Notes: generated by a model from the letters alone, not told the origin. A DNA stretch of 64,000 nucleotides from Streptomyces sp. Edi2 (GCF_040253635.1 NZ_JBEJGX010000003.1:3968001-4032000), one strand, 5' to 3'; shown: positions 9,161-18,270, numbered from the stretch's first letter. Made by a program: numbers and translations.

Positions 9161-10285
9161 TTGCAGCCTCGAAGCGATCAGCGTGCCGGACTTGCCTACG
9201 GTCTCGCCGCCTACACCATGTGGGGCCTGCTGCCGCTCTACTGGCATCTGCTGGACGCCGCCTCACCGTCCGAGATCCTGGCCCATCGCATGGTGTGGTC
9301 GCTCCCCGTCGCCGTCGTCATCCTGGCCGTGCTGCGCCGCTGGTCCTGGATCGGCCCGTTGCTGCGGCAGCCCAGGAGGCTCGGGCTGATCCTGGTCTGC
9401 GCCCTGGTCATCTCGGCGAACTGGTTCCTCTACATCTGGTCGGTCAACGCCGGGCACGTCCTGGAGGCCTCGCTCGGCTATTTCATCAACCCGCTGGTCA
9501 GCATCGCCTTCGGCGTACTGGTGCTGCGCGAGCGGCTGCGGCCGCTGCAGTGGACGGCGGTGGGGACCGGCCTGCTCGCCGTCGTCGTGATGACCGCCGC
9601 GTACGGCAAGGTGCCCTGGATCGCGCTCGGGCTGGCCTTCTCGTTCGCGACCTACGGGCTGGTCAAGAAGGGCATCAAGCTCGACGGGATCGAGGGCTTC
9701 AGCGCCGAGACGGCCCTCCAGCTGCTGCCCGCGCTGGGGTTCCTGGTCTTCCTCGGCTTCCACGGCGAGTCCCGCTTCACCACCGGAGGGGTGGGCCAGG
9801 CGCTGCTGCTCTCGGGTTGCGGTATCGCGACGGCGGTACCGCTGATCTGCTTCGGCGCCTCGGCCGTGCGGCTGCCGCTGACGACGATCGGGATGATGCA
9901 GTATCTGGCGCCGACCTTTCAGTTCCTGCTGGGGCTCACCGTGTTCCACGAGCGGATGCCGCCGGAGCGCTGGGCCGGCTTCGCTCTGGTGTGGGCGGCC
10001 CTGACGCTACTGACCTGGGACGCGCTGCGGACCGCACGGCGGGGTCGGGCGGCACTGGCCGAGGCGGCGGCACGTGCGGGCGAGGCGGCCGGGGCGCATG
10101 TGGGCGAGGTGGCCGGGGCGCGTTCGGGCGAGGTGGCCGGGGCGGTGCAGGCGGCGGAAGCGGACCGGGCAGCGGAAGCGGCGGCGGGCCGGTCGACGGA
10201 TGCGGACCGGGCAGCCGATGCAGTGGCGGGGAGGCCCGCCGGAGCACCGGACGCGACGCCGCGGTCCGGTGGCCTCACCCGGTGA
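9161..10285 (+). CDS. rarD: RarD-like EamA-family membrane transporter with a repetitive tail
   Basis: Protein of 374 aa. Residues 1-295 hold about ten hydrophobic helices in two EamA-type halves. RarD features are present: AYTMWGLLPLYWHLL at the start, EILAHRMVWSLP, SANWFLYIWSVN and GMMQYLAPTFQFLLGL. Family members are drug/metabolite-superfamily permeases of uncertain substrate; the name comes from a chloramphenicol-related phenotype. The start is TTG 9161 with GGAGG about 7 bases upstream. The last 75 residues are an Ala/Gly/Glu-rich tail not typical of the family, built partly from 8-residue repeats. Its last 11 bases overlap the convergent ABC permease gene. Confidence 0.88.
   Translation: MQPRSDQRAGLAYGLAAYTMWGLLPLYWHLLDAASPSEILAHRMVWSLPVAVVILAVLRRWSWIGPLLRQPRRLGLILVCALVISANWFLYIWSVNAGHVLEASLGYFINPLVSIAFGVLVLRERLRPLQWTAVGTGLLAVVVMTAAYGKVPWIALGLAFSFATYGLVKKGIKLDGIEGFSAETALQLLPALGFLVFLGFHGESRFTTGGVGQALLLSGCGIATAVPLICFGASAVRLPLTTIGMMQYLAPTFQFLLGLTVFHERMPPERWAGFALVWAALTLLTWDALRTARRGRAALAEAAARAGEAAGAHVGEVAGARSGEVAGAVQAAEADRAAEAAAGRSTDADRAADAVAGRPAGAPDATPRSGGLTR
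10076..10147. repeat. Three 24-bp tandem units inside the rarD tail
   Basis: Units at 10076, 10100 and 10124 encode the octapeptides AGEAAGAH, VGEVAGAR and SGEVAGAV. They are in frame, so copy-number change would lengthen or shorten the tail without a frameshift. Confidence 0.75.
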
Positions 10286-11144
10286 TGTCCCGGGTGGTGA
10301 AGCGCGCCCAGGCGGCCGAGCCGAACACCACGGCGTACAGCGCCTGCAGGCCGAGGTTCTTCTGCAGCTGGTCCCAGTAGACGGGGTCGCGGAGCAGGTC
10401 CGCGAACGACAGCCAGTAGTGCGGGAAGAGATAGGGCTGGATGGCGTGCAGCTGCGGGAGGGTGTCCAGGATCTGCACGGTGATCAGCAGGCCGACCGTG
10501 GTCGCCATGGCGGCGATACCGCTGGTGGTGAGTGCCGAGATGAACAGGCCAACGGCCGCCACTCCGATGAGGGACAGCGCCACCGCGACCGCGATGGCCA
10601 GCGCCCGCAGCAGCCCCTCGCCGAAGGACACGGACGTCCCCGAGAGCAGGGTGACCTCGCCCAGGGGGAAGAGCAGGGCGCCGGTCGCCAGGGCGGAGAG
10701 CGCCACGACCAGGGTGCCCACCAGGCAGAACGTCAGGACCGTGGCGTATTTGACCAGCAGCAGGCGGGTGCGGCCTGCGGGAGCCACCAGGAGATAGCGC
10801 AGCGTCCCGCCGTGGGCCTCACCGGCGAGGGAGTCGCCCGCTATCACCCCGATGGACATCGGCAGGAAGAACGGCAGCGTCACCGCGAGCGAGGTGAAGA
10901 CCAGGAAGAGGCCGTTGTGGGTGACCTGCGAGAGGAACGCCGGGCCGCCACCGCCACCGCCCGCGCCGCCCCCGCCACCCGTCTCGATCTTGACGGCGAT
11001 ACCGACCAGGACCGGTACGCCCGCGAGCACCGCCAGCAGCGCGAGGGTGCGCCAGCGCCGGAACATCGTCACGATCTCGCTGCGCAGCAGACCCAGCGAC
11101 CACAGCGGTCGGGGCGTGCGCGCCGCCGCCTCAGCCTGCGACAT
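10275..11144 (-). CDS. ABC-2 type transporter permease
   Basis: Protein of 289 aa. A cytoplasmic start (1-35) is followed by a first membrane helix, a Gly-only extracellular run (about residues 57-67), then a further five or so helices. Typical ABC-2 features include IAGDSLAGEAHGGTLRYLLVAPAGRTRLLLVK between helices 2 and 3. The start overlaps the end of the ATPase gene by 14 bases, so the two are coupled. Together they form an exporter of unknown substrate. Its 3' end overlaps rarD by 11 bases in convergent orientation. Confidence 0.88.
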   Translation of the reverse strand: MSQAEAAARTPRPLWSLGLLRSEIVTMFRRWRTLALLAVLAGVPVLVGIAVKIETGGGGGAGGGGGGPAFLSQVTHNGLFLVFTSLAVTLPFFLPMSIGVIAGDSLAGEAHGGTLRYLLVAPAGRTRLLLVKYATVLTFCLVGTLVVALSALATGALLFPLGEVTLLSGTSVSFGEGLLRALAIAVAVALSLIGVAAVGLFISALTTSGIAAMATTVGLLITVQILDTLPQLHAIQPYLFPHYWLSFADLLRDPVYWDQLQKNLGLQALYAVVFGSAAWARFTTRDITG

Positions 11145-12270
11145 CGAAGCCCTCCCCGGTCAGCTGAACGAAGACATCCTCCAGCGACGCCCGCTCCCTG
11201 CCGAACCCACGGACCCGTACACCGGCGAGCACCAGCGCGGCGTTGAGATCGGCCAGGTCCGGCAGGTCCCCCAGCTCCGGCACGTCCTCCAGCTCCGGCA
11301 GGTCCGGCGGCGTCCCGCCGTCCGGGGTGCCCATGGACGCGTGCGGGCCCGGGAGTTCGCCGGTCACCCGGTCGCCGGTGACCTCCAGGCCGGTCAGGCC
11401 GTGCTCCTTCAGGACCCGGACCGCGTCGGCCGGGTCGGGGGTGGTCACCGTCAGCCGGCCGTGACCGCGCGAGTCGAGAACCGTGGCGGAGAGGTCGGCG
11501 ACCGTGCCCTGGGTGATCAGCCGGCCACGGGCCATCACCGCGGCATGGGTGCAGACCTGCTCGATCTCGTCGAGGAGGTGGGAGGAGAGGAAGACGGTGG
11601 TGCCGTCCGCCGCGAGTTCGCGGATCAGCGCGCGGATCTCCCGCATGCCCTGGGGGTCCAGGCCGTTGGTCGGTTCGTCGAGGACCAGCAGCTCACGGGG
11701 CTGGAGCAGGGCCGCGGCCAGGCCGAGGCGCTGCTTCATGCCGAGGGAGTAGGCGCGCGCCTTCTTGCCGGCCGCGGCGGCCAGGCCCACCCGCTCCAGT
11801 GCCTGCCCGACCCGTTCGGCACGGGTACGGGGATCGGCGAGCGGGTCGGCGGCGTCGAAACGGCGGAGATTGTCCCGCCCGCTGAGGAAGCCGTAGTGCG
11901 CCGGGCCCTCGATCAGCGCGCCGACCTTGGGGAGCACCCGGCGTACCGCGGCCGGCATCGGCTGCCCCAGCACCCGGGCGCTGCCGGCGCTCGCCTGGAT
12001 CAGGCCCATCAGCATGCGGATGGTGGTGGTCTTGCCGGAGCCGTTGGGTCCGAGGAAGCCGAAGACACTGCCCCGCGGTACGGCCAGATCAAGTCCGTCG
12101 ACCGCGAGCCGGCCGCCACGGTAGGCCTTGGTCAGCCCGCGCGTCTCGATCGCCGGCTCCCCGGCGGGCCGGCGAGCGGGCTCGTCGTCGGCCGGGCGGG
12201 CGTCGTCGGGCGCGCGGGAGCCATCGGGTGGCCGGGCGCCGTCGGGCGCCGAGGCGGTGGGCTGTGGCAT
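11131..12270 (-). CDS. ABC transporter ATP-binding protein
   Basis: Protein of 379 aa. A Pro/Asp/Arg-rich leader (1-38) is followed by the nucleotide-binding domain: Walker A GPNGSGKT (Lys80), signature YSLGMKQRLGLA, Walker B LLVLDEPTNGLDP and switch His in LSSHLLDE. A C-terminal segment contains an acidic repeat (PDLPELEDVPELGDLPDL) inside the DUF4162-like region found in drug/lantibiotic-type exporters. ATG 12270 is chosen because GGGGGAG lies just upstream; an ORF extension to 12375 lacks a site. It pairs with the permease at 10275. Confidence 0.92.
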   Translation of the reverse strand: MPQPTASAPDGARPPDGSRAPDDARPADDEPARRPAGEPAIETRGLTKAYRGGRLAVDGLDLAVPRGSVFGFLGPNGSGKTTTIRMLMGLIQASAGSARVLGQPMPAAVRRVLPKVGALIEGPAHYGFLSGRDNLRRFDAADPLADPRTRAERVGQALERVGLAAAAGKKARAYSLGMKQRLGLAAALLQPRELLVLDEPTNGLDPQGMREIRALIRELAADGTTVFLSSHLLDEIEQVCTHAAVMARGRLITQGTVADLSATVLDSRGHGRLTVTTPDPADAVRVLKEHGLTGLEVTGDRVTGELPGPHASMGTPDGGTPPDLPELEDVPELGDLPDLADLNAALVLAGVRVRGFGRERASLEDVFVQLTGEGFDVAG

Positions 12271-12350
12271 CGGCTCCCCCCGACGTCGTACGGATGTGGC
12301 CCACGAGCCGCACCGCGCCACCCACGGAGGGGCGGCACGGCGCTCCCGCT

Positions 12351-12423
12351 CTTCTGCGCTTCCGCACTTGCGCACGTCCGCGCTTCCGCGCTCTGTATTT
12401 GCTTGGCGCTTCTGCGCTTCCGC
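12351..12423. repeat. Short direct repeats in the gap between the ATPase and LolA-like genes
   Basis: CTTCTGCGCTTCCGC occurs at 12351-12365 and 12409-12423, with degenerate GCGCTTCCGCG copies between them. The 164-bp gap (12271-12434) contains nothing else recognisable. Confidence 0.6.
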
Positions 12424-12434
12424 GCGGTGGCCCG

Positions 12435-13703
12435 TTACTTGGCGGCGTTGGCCGCGTCGATCAGGGCCTGCTTGTCGACGGCGCCGACGTAGACCGTGCC
12501 CTTGTCCGTGACCAGGGCATTGACCAGGCGGGTGCTGAAGACCCGGCCGGAGCCGAAGGAGCCGTGCGCCTTCTCGCCGATGCTGTCCAGGAACTTGGCG
12601 GCGTCACCGCCGGCGCCCTGCTCCTTGCCGGAGGGCATACCGGGGCCGGCGCCCTTGATCGTGGCGATGGACGTCCAGCCCTTGCCGATGACGTTCAGCC
12701 CGCCCATGTCCTTCTTGAAGTCCTTCGCGCCCTGGTGGGACCGGAGGTTCTTGCCGTGCTCGCGCTGCGCCTTCGCCCCTGCCTTGTCGCCGTCGACGAC
12801 CTTGGCGCCCTTGGGCGGGGTGAAGGAGAACGTGCTCGCGGCGGGCTTGGCGAAGTCGACGTTCGTGTAGCCGACGTCGATGGCGGCCGCGCCACCGCTC
12901 TTGGGGGTCAGGGTGAACTTCAGCGGCACGCCGTTGGAGGCGTCCACCGCGACCCGGATCGAGCCGACCGTCGAGGCGGCCTGCTTGGGCTTGATCAGCA
13001 GCTGGTAGGCGTCCCGCCCGGCAACCGTGGCGGTGCCGTCGACGGTGACCGAGGTCGTGTCGCCGGCCGCCTTCAGGGCCTGCTTCGCGAGGTCCTGCGG
13101 GGTGGCACCCTTCAGGTTCTTGGGCAGGCCCTCGGGCGCCCGGTGCTGCTTGCCGTGCGGGCCGGCGTGGGGTGCGGTGCTGTGCACCGCGGTGTTGCTG
13201 CCGCTGTCGTAGGCCCAGACCTCGTTGCCGTTGTGGACAAGGCTGTACTCGGCGGCCTTGTCGATGATCGACACCCGCTGCTTCTCGGGGCCGTCGGCCG
13301 CGACCCGCAGCGTGTGCGCCCCGGACGCCAGCTCCATCAGCTTGTTCTGGGGCGCGGCGGAGGCGCCGTCGCCGCCCTTACCGCCGGGGGCCTGGCCGCC
13401 GCCGAAGCCGCCCGCCGCGCCGCCGGCGCCCGGCAGGGACGGCAGACCGAGGTCGGTGGTGACCCGGACCGTGCCGGAAAGCTGCTGGACATCCGACTTG
13501 GCGACCTTGGCTATCAGGTCCTGCGCCGAGATCTTGGGCAGGTCCGGAGAACCGGAGCCGGCGAACGCCGGGACCAGCCCGATCGTGGCCGCCGCCACTC
13601 CCGCCACGGCAACCGGTACGCCGTACCGCACCGCCTTACGGCGCCTCGGGGAGCGCCTCTCGTCCCATCCGTCGGTGGCCTGTGTCGGTTCGTTCCGTGG
13701 CAT
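12435..13703 (-). CDS. LolA-like (outer-membrane-lipoprotein-sorting fold) secreted or membrane-anchored protein
   Basis: Protein of 422 aa. Residues 22-28 are basic (RRKAVRYG) and are followed by a hydrophobic helix ending in AFAGSG, a signal peptide or anchor. A Gly-rich insert sits near residue 80-110. The remainder resembles actinobacterial LolA-family/DUF2092 proteins: LANLAxxD-like start, repeated beta-strand segments, and LNVIGKGWTSIATI near the end. Such proteins have a half-barrel lipid-binding fold; the role in Gram-positives is unclear. ATG 13703 is supported by GGAGGT 8 bases upstream. It is transcribed with the ABC pair but separated from it by a 164-bp gap. Confidence 0.7.
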   Translation of the reverse strand: MPRNEPTQATDGWDERRSPRRRKAVRYGVPVAVAGVAAATIGLVPAFAGSGSPDLPKISAQDLIAKVAKSDVQQLSGTVRVTTDLGLPSLPGAGGAAGGFGGGQAPGGKGGDGASAAPQNKLMELASGAHTLRVAADGPEKQRVSIIDKAAEYSLVHNGNEVWAYDSGSNTAVHSTAPHAGPHGKQHRAPEGLPKNLKGATPQDLAKQALKAAGDTTSVTVDGTATVAGRDAYQLLIKPKQAASTVGSIRVAVDASNGVPLKFTLTPKSGGAAAIDVGYTNVDFAKPAASTFSFTPPKGAKVVDGDKAGAKAQREHGKNLRSHQGAKDFKKDMGGLNVIGKGWTSIATIKGAGPGMPSGKEQGAGGDAAKFLDSIGEKAHGSFGSGRVFSTRLVNALVTDKGTVYVGAVDKQALIDAANAAK

Positions 13704-14068
13704 CTGCCCTACCTCCGTCGTATGCGGCGGTTGCTGCGCTGTCCACTCGTCACCCCTGGGGCTCATTGTGACCGTCCGCCGCGCTCTGGTGCTTTCCATC
13801 TCACCAAATCGCCTCACGAATAGCGTCACCCAGCGGGAGCAAGTCGTCCTACTGCTGAGGTATGACGCATGGTCACCGCAGGGCGGAGTCCGTACCCCAG
13901 GAGTCTGAGCGTTCCCTAGGGGATGCGGGCACCGGCTCTAGGGGATGCGAGGCACAGGCAGCGGAGCGATGCGGAACACGGGGAGGGAAGGCAGGCACGG
14001 AAAGCTGGCACGGAGAGAACAAAAAGCAGGCACGGAACACAGCCCCCGCACAGGCCCCCAGGCAGGCC
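13704..14068. other. 365-bp gap without a gene; short direct repeats
   Basis: CTAGGGGATGCG occurs at 13916-13927 and 13938-13949 (22-bp spacing). GCAGGCACGGAA occurs at 13991-14002 and 14026-14037. The part next to 13703 should hold the promoter of the LolA-like gene, but no convincing -10/-35 pair was identified. No coding-like frame was found. Confidence 0.55.
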
Positions 14069-15082
14069 TCAGCCAGCCCGGTGCACCACCGCGTCGCAGA
14101 GCCCTTCCAGGGCCGACTTGGCCGTGCAGGACCGCAGCGGCGCCAGCATCGCGCGGGCCTCCTGCGCATAGCGCACGGTGTCGCGGCGGGCCTCTTCGAG
14201 CGCCGGGTGGGCGCGCAGGCCGGCCAGTGCCTCGGCGTGCCGGGCGTCGTCCGTGAGGTCGCCGGACAGCAGCTCGGCAAGGGCACGGTCCTCGGGCGTC
14301 CCGGCGTCGCTCTCGGCGCGCGCCCGCAGATGCAGCACGGGCAGCGTCGGGATGCCCTCCCGCAGGTCCGTGCCGGGCGTCTTGCCCGATTCATGCGAAT
14401 CGCTGGCGATGTCCAGCACGTCGTCGGCCAGCTGGAAGGCGGTGCCCAGGCGCTCGCCGTACTGGGTGAGGATGTTGACCGCCGACTCCTCGGCGCCCGA
14501 CATCATCGCGCCGAACCGGCACGCGACGGCGACCAGCGAGCCGGTCTTGCCCGCGAGGACGTCCAGGTAGTGGCTGATGGGGTCACGGCCGTCGCGCGGG
14601 CCCGCGGTCTCCAGGATCTGGCCGGTCACCAGGCGCTCGAACGCCTCGGCCTGGATCCGGACCGCCTCAGGGCCGAGGTCGGCGAGGATGTGCGAGGCGC
14701 GCGCGAACAGGAAATCGCCGGTCAGCACCGCGACGGAGTTGCCCCAGCGGGCGTTGGCGCTGGCCACGCCGCGGCGCACTTCGGCCTCGTCCATCACGTC
14801 GTCGTGATAGAGCGTCGCGAGATGCGTCAGCTCCACGACGACCGCGGAGGGCACCACGCCCGGGCTGTAGGGGTCACCGAATCGGGCGGCCAGCGTCACC
14901 AGCAGCGGCCGGAACCGCTTACCGCCCGCGCGCACGAGGTGCTGCGCGGCTTCGGTGATGAACGGCACGTCGCTCTTGGTGGCCTCCAGCAGGCCCTCCT
15001 CGACAGCCGCCAACCCGGCCTGGACATCGGCCTCAAGAGCCTGGTCCCGCACGCTCAGCCCGAAGGGCCCGACGACGGTCAC
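14069..15082 (-). CDS. Long-chain trans-polyprenyl diphosphate synthase
   Basis: Protein of 337 aa. The first Asp-rich motif is DDVMD (94-98) and the second is DDVLD (220-224); GGKRFRP (53-59) and the GKT after the lid are also present. It belongs to the heptaprenyl/octaprenyl/nonaprenyl synthase group and elongates farnesyl diphosphate with isopentenyl diphosphate. Small residues before DDVMD (THLATLYHDD) fit a long product. In this setting, near mqnA, mqnC and the MenG gene, it most likely supplies the menaquinone side chain. The GTG start at 15082 has AGGAG 8 bases upstream. The C-terminus is slightly extended. Confidence 0.9.
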   Translation of the reverse strand: MTVVGPFGLSVRDQALEADVQAGLAAVEEGLLEATKSDVPFITEAAQHLVRAGGKRFRPLLVTLAARFGDPYSPGVVPSAVVVELTHLATLYHDDVMDEAEVRRGVASANARWGNSVAVLTGDFLFARASHILADLGPEAVRIQAEAFERLVTGQILETAGPRDGRDPISHYLDVLAGKTGSLVAVACRFGAMMSGAEESAVNILTQYGERLGTAFQLADDVLDIASDSHESGKTPGTDLREGIPTLPVLHLRARAESDAGTPEDRALAELLSGDLTDDARHAEALAGLRAHPALEEARRDTVRYAQEARAMLAPLRSCTAKSALEGLCDAVVHRAG

Positions 15083-15790
15083 GAGGGGTACTCCTGTCTG
15101 CTGACGATCAAACTGAATGTCGATCTGTCGCTGTCTCCACCGTTGGCCAGCGTATCCGGTCGCAGTTCGATCACCGTGAGCGCCCGCCCCCCGAACCGCC
15201 CGGGAAGCACAGCGGCCCGGCCGACAGGTTCTGGATCACCTGTTGACGAAAGTGTGACGCGGGAGCGTGGTCTGCGGCAACGAGAGGAGTATTTCCGGCC
15301 TGCTTCTTGTCCGGCAAGGCATCCCGCCCGGCCAGGGCACGGCCGCCCCGCTCGCCTCCGCGCCCGCTCTTCCGCGCCTCCGCGCCCGTCTCGCGCGCCT
15401 CCGTGCCCGCCTTACGCGCCTCCGCGCCCGTCCCCCGCTTGCCCGAATCGCCGCGGTTTCGCCCGGATCACGGTCACTGCGTCCACCATCACCGCAGCTT
15501 CCCGCGAAAGCACCCCAGCTCCCCCGAAGTCACCGCAGCCTCCCGCGAAGGCCCCGCAGCGCAGGGTGACTTCCCTCGCCGGAGACGAGCCGCAGGGCCC
15601 CACCGGAAGCAGCGCCACCGGCTCACCTCACCGGCAGGCCCGCTCCGCGGCGGCCCCTCTCACCCGCAGGCCCCTTCCGCGGCAGCCCCGCTCACCCGTA
15701 GGCCCACCTCCCCCCGCAGCCCCCTACTACCTGCAGGCCCGCTCCCCCGCAGCCCCTCTCACCCGCAGGCCCCTTCCGCGGCAGCCCCGC
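15083..15790. other. 708-bp gap without a credible gene; repeat-rich
   Basis: The portion next to 15082 should carry the promoter of the prenyl synthase gene. The rest holds two repeat arrays (15354-15433 and 15627-15797). A plus-strand frame (15307-15900) crosses them but is Pro/Arg/Ser low complexity and runs into the flavoprotein gene on the other strand, so it is not called. Confidence 0.6.
15354..15433. repeat. Four tandem units of 21-22 bp (core GCCTCCGCGCCCG)
   Basis: Units start at 15354, 15376, 15397 and 15418; the third has one base change in the core. They lie mid-gap between the prenyl synthase and flavoprotein genes. Confidence 0.75.
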
Positions 15791-15797
15791 TCACCCG
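15653..15797. repeat. 46-bp perfect direct repeat, 99 bp apart, entering the flavoprotein stop
   Basis: Positions 15653-15698 and 15752-15797 are identical. Degenerate pieces of the same unit (CTCACC-CGCAGGCCC and similar) fill the space between them and extend left to about 15627. The second copy includes the stop codon and last codon of the flavoprotein gene (stop 15791-15793), so the array seems to have grown out of the gene end. Confidence 0.85.
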
Positions 15798-16993
15798 AAG
15801 GCCCGCGCCACCGCCCGTGCCAGCCGCGGCGAGGCGAACTCCGTGCCGCACACGAAGCGCATCACCGGCCCGAACGAGGCGGCCGCCGGCAACCCCGTGA
15901 AGTACAGCCCCGGTACGGACGAGCCGAAGCCCGCGTCCAGCAGCGGCCCGCCGGCCCGGGTCACGATCCCGGTGCGCAGCCCCTGGCCCAGGAAATCCAG
16001 TGCCGCCAGGTCCATCCGGTAGCCCGTCGCGGCCAGCACATGGTCGGCGGCGAGCTCCCCGCCCTGCCCGTCGGCCCCGCGCAGCGCCAGTACGGGACGG
16101 CCGTCACGGACCGTGGCCCGTACGATCCGCCGCCCCTGCGTCACCTGCACCCGGCCGGCGAAACGGTCCCGCAGCCACCACGCCCCCAGCGGGCCGAGCA
16201 CCCGCCGCACCAGATACCGCCGGGCGGGCACCGGCAGCCGGCGAAAGCCGCCGGCGTAATACGTCAGCGCATGCAGCGACCAGGCGTTGCCGAACGGCGA
16301 CGGCGGCCGCAGGCGGGGCTGGCGGTCCGGCGGCGCACCGAAGCCCACCGCGGCCTGGCCGCGCGCCACCACCCGTACGGATGCCGCGCCCGCCTCGGCG
16401 AGCAGCACCGCGCTCTCCAGCGCCGACTGCCCGGCGCCGATCACCACCACCTCGCGCCCGGCCAGCGCGGACAGGTCGTGGTGCTGCGAACTGTGCGAGA
16501 CCGGGCCCGTGGCGGACGGCCCGTCCGGGATCGCGGCGGCCAGCTCCGGCGGCAGCTGCGCCAGCCCGCTCAGGCCGGTGGCCACGACCACGGCCCGCGC
16601 GCCGACCTGCTCCCCGCTGTCCAGCTTCAGCTCGAAGCCGCCGTCCCGCCGGTCGACCGAGACCACCTTGACCTGCTCCAGATCGGGGACCGTGCGCTGC
16701 TGCACCCACTGCCCGTACCGGATGAACACCTCGATGGGGACGATGTCCCAGTCCGAGGCGTAGGGCCCCTCCCCCGTCTCCGCGCAGAAGTCGCCGAGGG
16801 TGCGGCCGGGCTGCGGGACGTCGATGGTGGAAGCCGCCGGCGTCGACTTGAGCAGCATGCCCGCGGGCATCTGCGTGCGCCAGCTCGCCATCGGCGCCCC
16901 GAAGACCCGCACCGGCAGGCCGCGGGCCCGTAGATGCGCGGCCGTCGACACGCCGTACGGGCCGGCCCCGATGACCGCTACCGGAGTGCTCAC
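15791..16993 (-). CDS. FAD/NAD(P)-dependent oxidoreductase (flavin monooxygenase-like)
   Basis: Protein of 400 aa. The FAD Rossmann motif is at the start (VIGAGPYG, Gly9/Gly11/Gly14). A second dinucleotide motif VVVIGAGQSALE lies mid-protein, followed by LAATGYRMDLAALDFL and a C-terminal SVPGLYFTGLPAA segment. The pattern fits the flavin-containing monooxygenase/lysine N-hydroxylase/thioredoxin-reductase-like group; the substrate is unknown. GTG 16993 has GGAGGG 6 bases upstream and overlaps the stop of the ATP-grasp gene by four bases (GTGA), so the pair is translationally coupled. This suggests that both enzymes act on one small molecule. Confidence 0.82.
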   Translation of the reverse strand: MSTPVAVIGAGPYGVSTAAHLRARGLPVRVFGAPMASWRTQMPAGMLLKSTPAASTIDVPQPGRTLGDFCAETGEGPYASDWDIVPIEVFIRYGQWVQQRTVPDLEQVKVVSVDRRDGGFELKLDSGEQVGARAVVVATGLSGLAQLPPELAAAIPDGPSATGPVSHSSQHHDLSALAGREVVVIGAGQSALESAVLLAEAGAASVRVVARGQAAVGFGAPPDRQPRLRPPSPFGNAWSLHALTYYAGGFRRLPVPARRYLVRRVLGPLGAWWLRDRFAGRVQVTQGRRIVRATVRDGRPVLALRGADGQGGELAADHVLAATGYRMDLAALDFLGQGLRTGIVTRAGGPLLDAGFGSSVPGLYFTGLPAAASFGPVMRFVCGTEFASPRLARAVARAFG

Positions 16994-18270
16994 TTCGGTC
17001 CCTCCCCTTGCCTGAGTGGTGCCTCGGTACCCGCCCGGCGGCCCGCCAGCCGCAGTTGCCTCAGATGCCGGGCGCCCGGCCCGGCGGACCGCGCCAGCAT
17101 CGTGAGGAACGGCAGCGGGTCGTCGCCCGCGAACCACGCCAGCTCGGTGCCCGAGGCCCGCGCCGGAGCGTGCGGCGGGCGCGGGCCGCTGCGCCGGTAC
17201 GCGAGCCGGGCGGGCAGATCGACGTTCTCGACGACGAAGCGGCGCCCGGCCCGCTGCGCCCCCTCGGGGACGGTGCGCCCGGTGAGCTCCAGATGCTGGG
17301 CGCGGACGACATCCACCCCGGCGGCGTTCTCGAAGAGCCGGAACTGCGCGCCCATCCGCGGGTTGAAGTCCAGCAGCTTGTACCGGCCGTCGCGGCGGTC
17401 GAAGCGCCAGTCCAGATCGGCGATGCCGGTGAACCCGATGCGGTCGACGAACTCCGCCGACATGGTGGCGAGTTCCGGGTTGTCGACGACGTACGCGCAG
17501 GCCGTCATGCCGGCGTGCGGTGGCCAGGAGCGCACCTTGACCCCGGTGAACAGCGCCAGCGGCGCACGGTCCGCGCCGAAGCAGGCGTGCACGATCCAGT
17601 CCTCGGCCTGCTCCCGCGGCAGGTACTCCTGCAGGATCACGCCCGGCCGCGGGCCCCAGTCACGGGCCAGATCCAGCAACTGGTCCGGCCCTCCTATCCG
17701 GGTCGTCCCCGCGACGGCGGGCCGTTTGCGCCGGACGAACGCCTCGCGGTTCTTGGCCACCACCGGGAAGCGCGCCCGCCCGGCGTACGCCTCGATGTCC
17801 GCGTACGAACCGGGGAAGACGGCGGCCGGCGAGGGCACTCCATGGGCCGCGCACAGTTCGTGCAGGCCCTGTTTGCTGGCCAGCCGGCGCGGCAGTCCGG
17901 GGGCGGAGCGGGGGAAGAGGAACGACCCGGCGAGCGCGTCGGTGTGCTCGGCTATCAGCACGGCCGCCTCTTCGTCGGTGGGGAGCAGCAGCGTCGGCCG
18001 GCCGATCCGCCGCCCGATCCGCAGCAGCCCCGTCACCAGCCGGTCCGGCTCCTCCCGCCCGGTGGTCGGCCAGACGAAACGGCCCCGGAGATAGCGGGAG
18101 AGGGCCGCCGGGGTGAAGCGGTCCTCCGTCACGGCGTACATGGGCACCCCGAGCCGCCCCAGGCTGCGGATCGCCCCCACACCTCCGTGGTGCAGGGGGT
18201 AAGCCCCGATCTTCACGATCAGCCCCGGAACGCTCCGGTCGACCGCGAGCCGTGCGGCACTGCGAGCCAC
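16990..18270 (-). CDS. ATP-grasp superfamily ligase
   Basis: Protein of 426 aa. A preATP-grasp Rossmann-like part opens with PGLIVKIGAYPLHHGGVGAIRSLGRLG. The ATP-grasp core has FPVVAKNREAF (nucleotide-binding Lys), GVILQEYLPREQAEDW and the metal-binding end DFNPRMGAQFRLFE. It resembles predicted ATP-grasp enzymes of the D-aspartate ligase-like/COG3919 type, which join a carboxylate to an amine or other nucleophile using ATP. Start GTG 18270 has a G-rich ribosome site. It shares a 285-bp divergent promoter region with fumarylacetoacetase and is coupled to the flavoprotein downstream. The product is not predictable from the sequence alone. Confidence 0.8.
   Translation of the reverse strand: MARSAARLAVDRSVPGLIVKIGAYPLHHGGVGAIRSLGRLGVPMYAVTEDRFTPAALSRYLRGRFVWPTTGREEPDRLVTGLLRIGRRIGRPTLLLPTDEEAAVLIAEHTDALAGSFLFPRSAPGLPRRLASKQGLHELCAAHGVPSPAAVFPGSYADIEAYAGRARFPVVAKNREAFVRRKRPAVAGTTRIGGPDQLLDLARDWGPRPGVILQEYLPREQAEDWIVHACFGADRAPLALFTGVKVRSWPPHAGMTACAYVVDNPELATMSAEFVDRIGFTGIADLDWRFDRRDGRYKLLDFNPRMGAQFRLFENAAGVDVVRAQHLELTGRTVPEGAQRAGRRFVVENVDLPARLAYRRSGPRPPHAPARASGTELAWFAGDDPLPFLTMLARSAGPGARHLRQLRLAGRRAGTEAPLRQGEGPK

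Noticed and set aside
15307..15900. Plus-strand Pro/Ser/Ala-rich frame in the 708-bp gap
   Set aside because: It consists mostly of translated short repeats, lacks a ribosome site and runs into the flavoprotein gene on the opposite strand.
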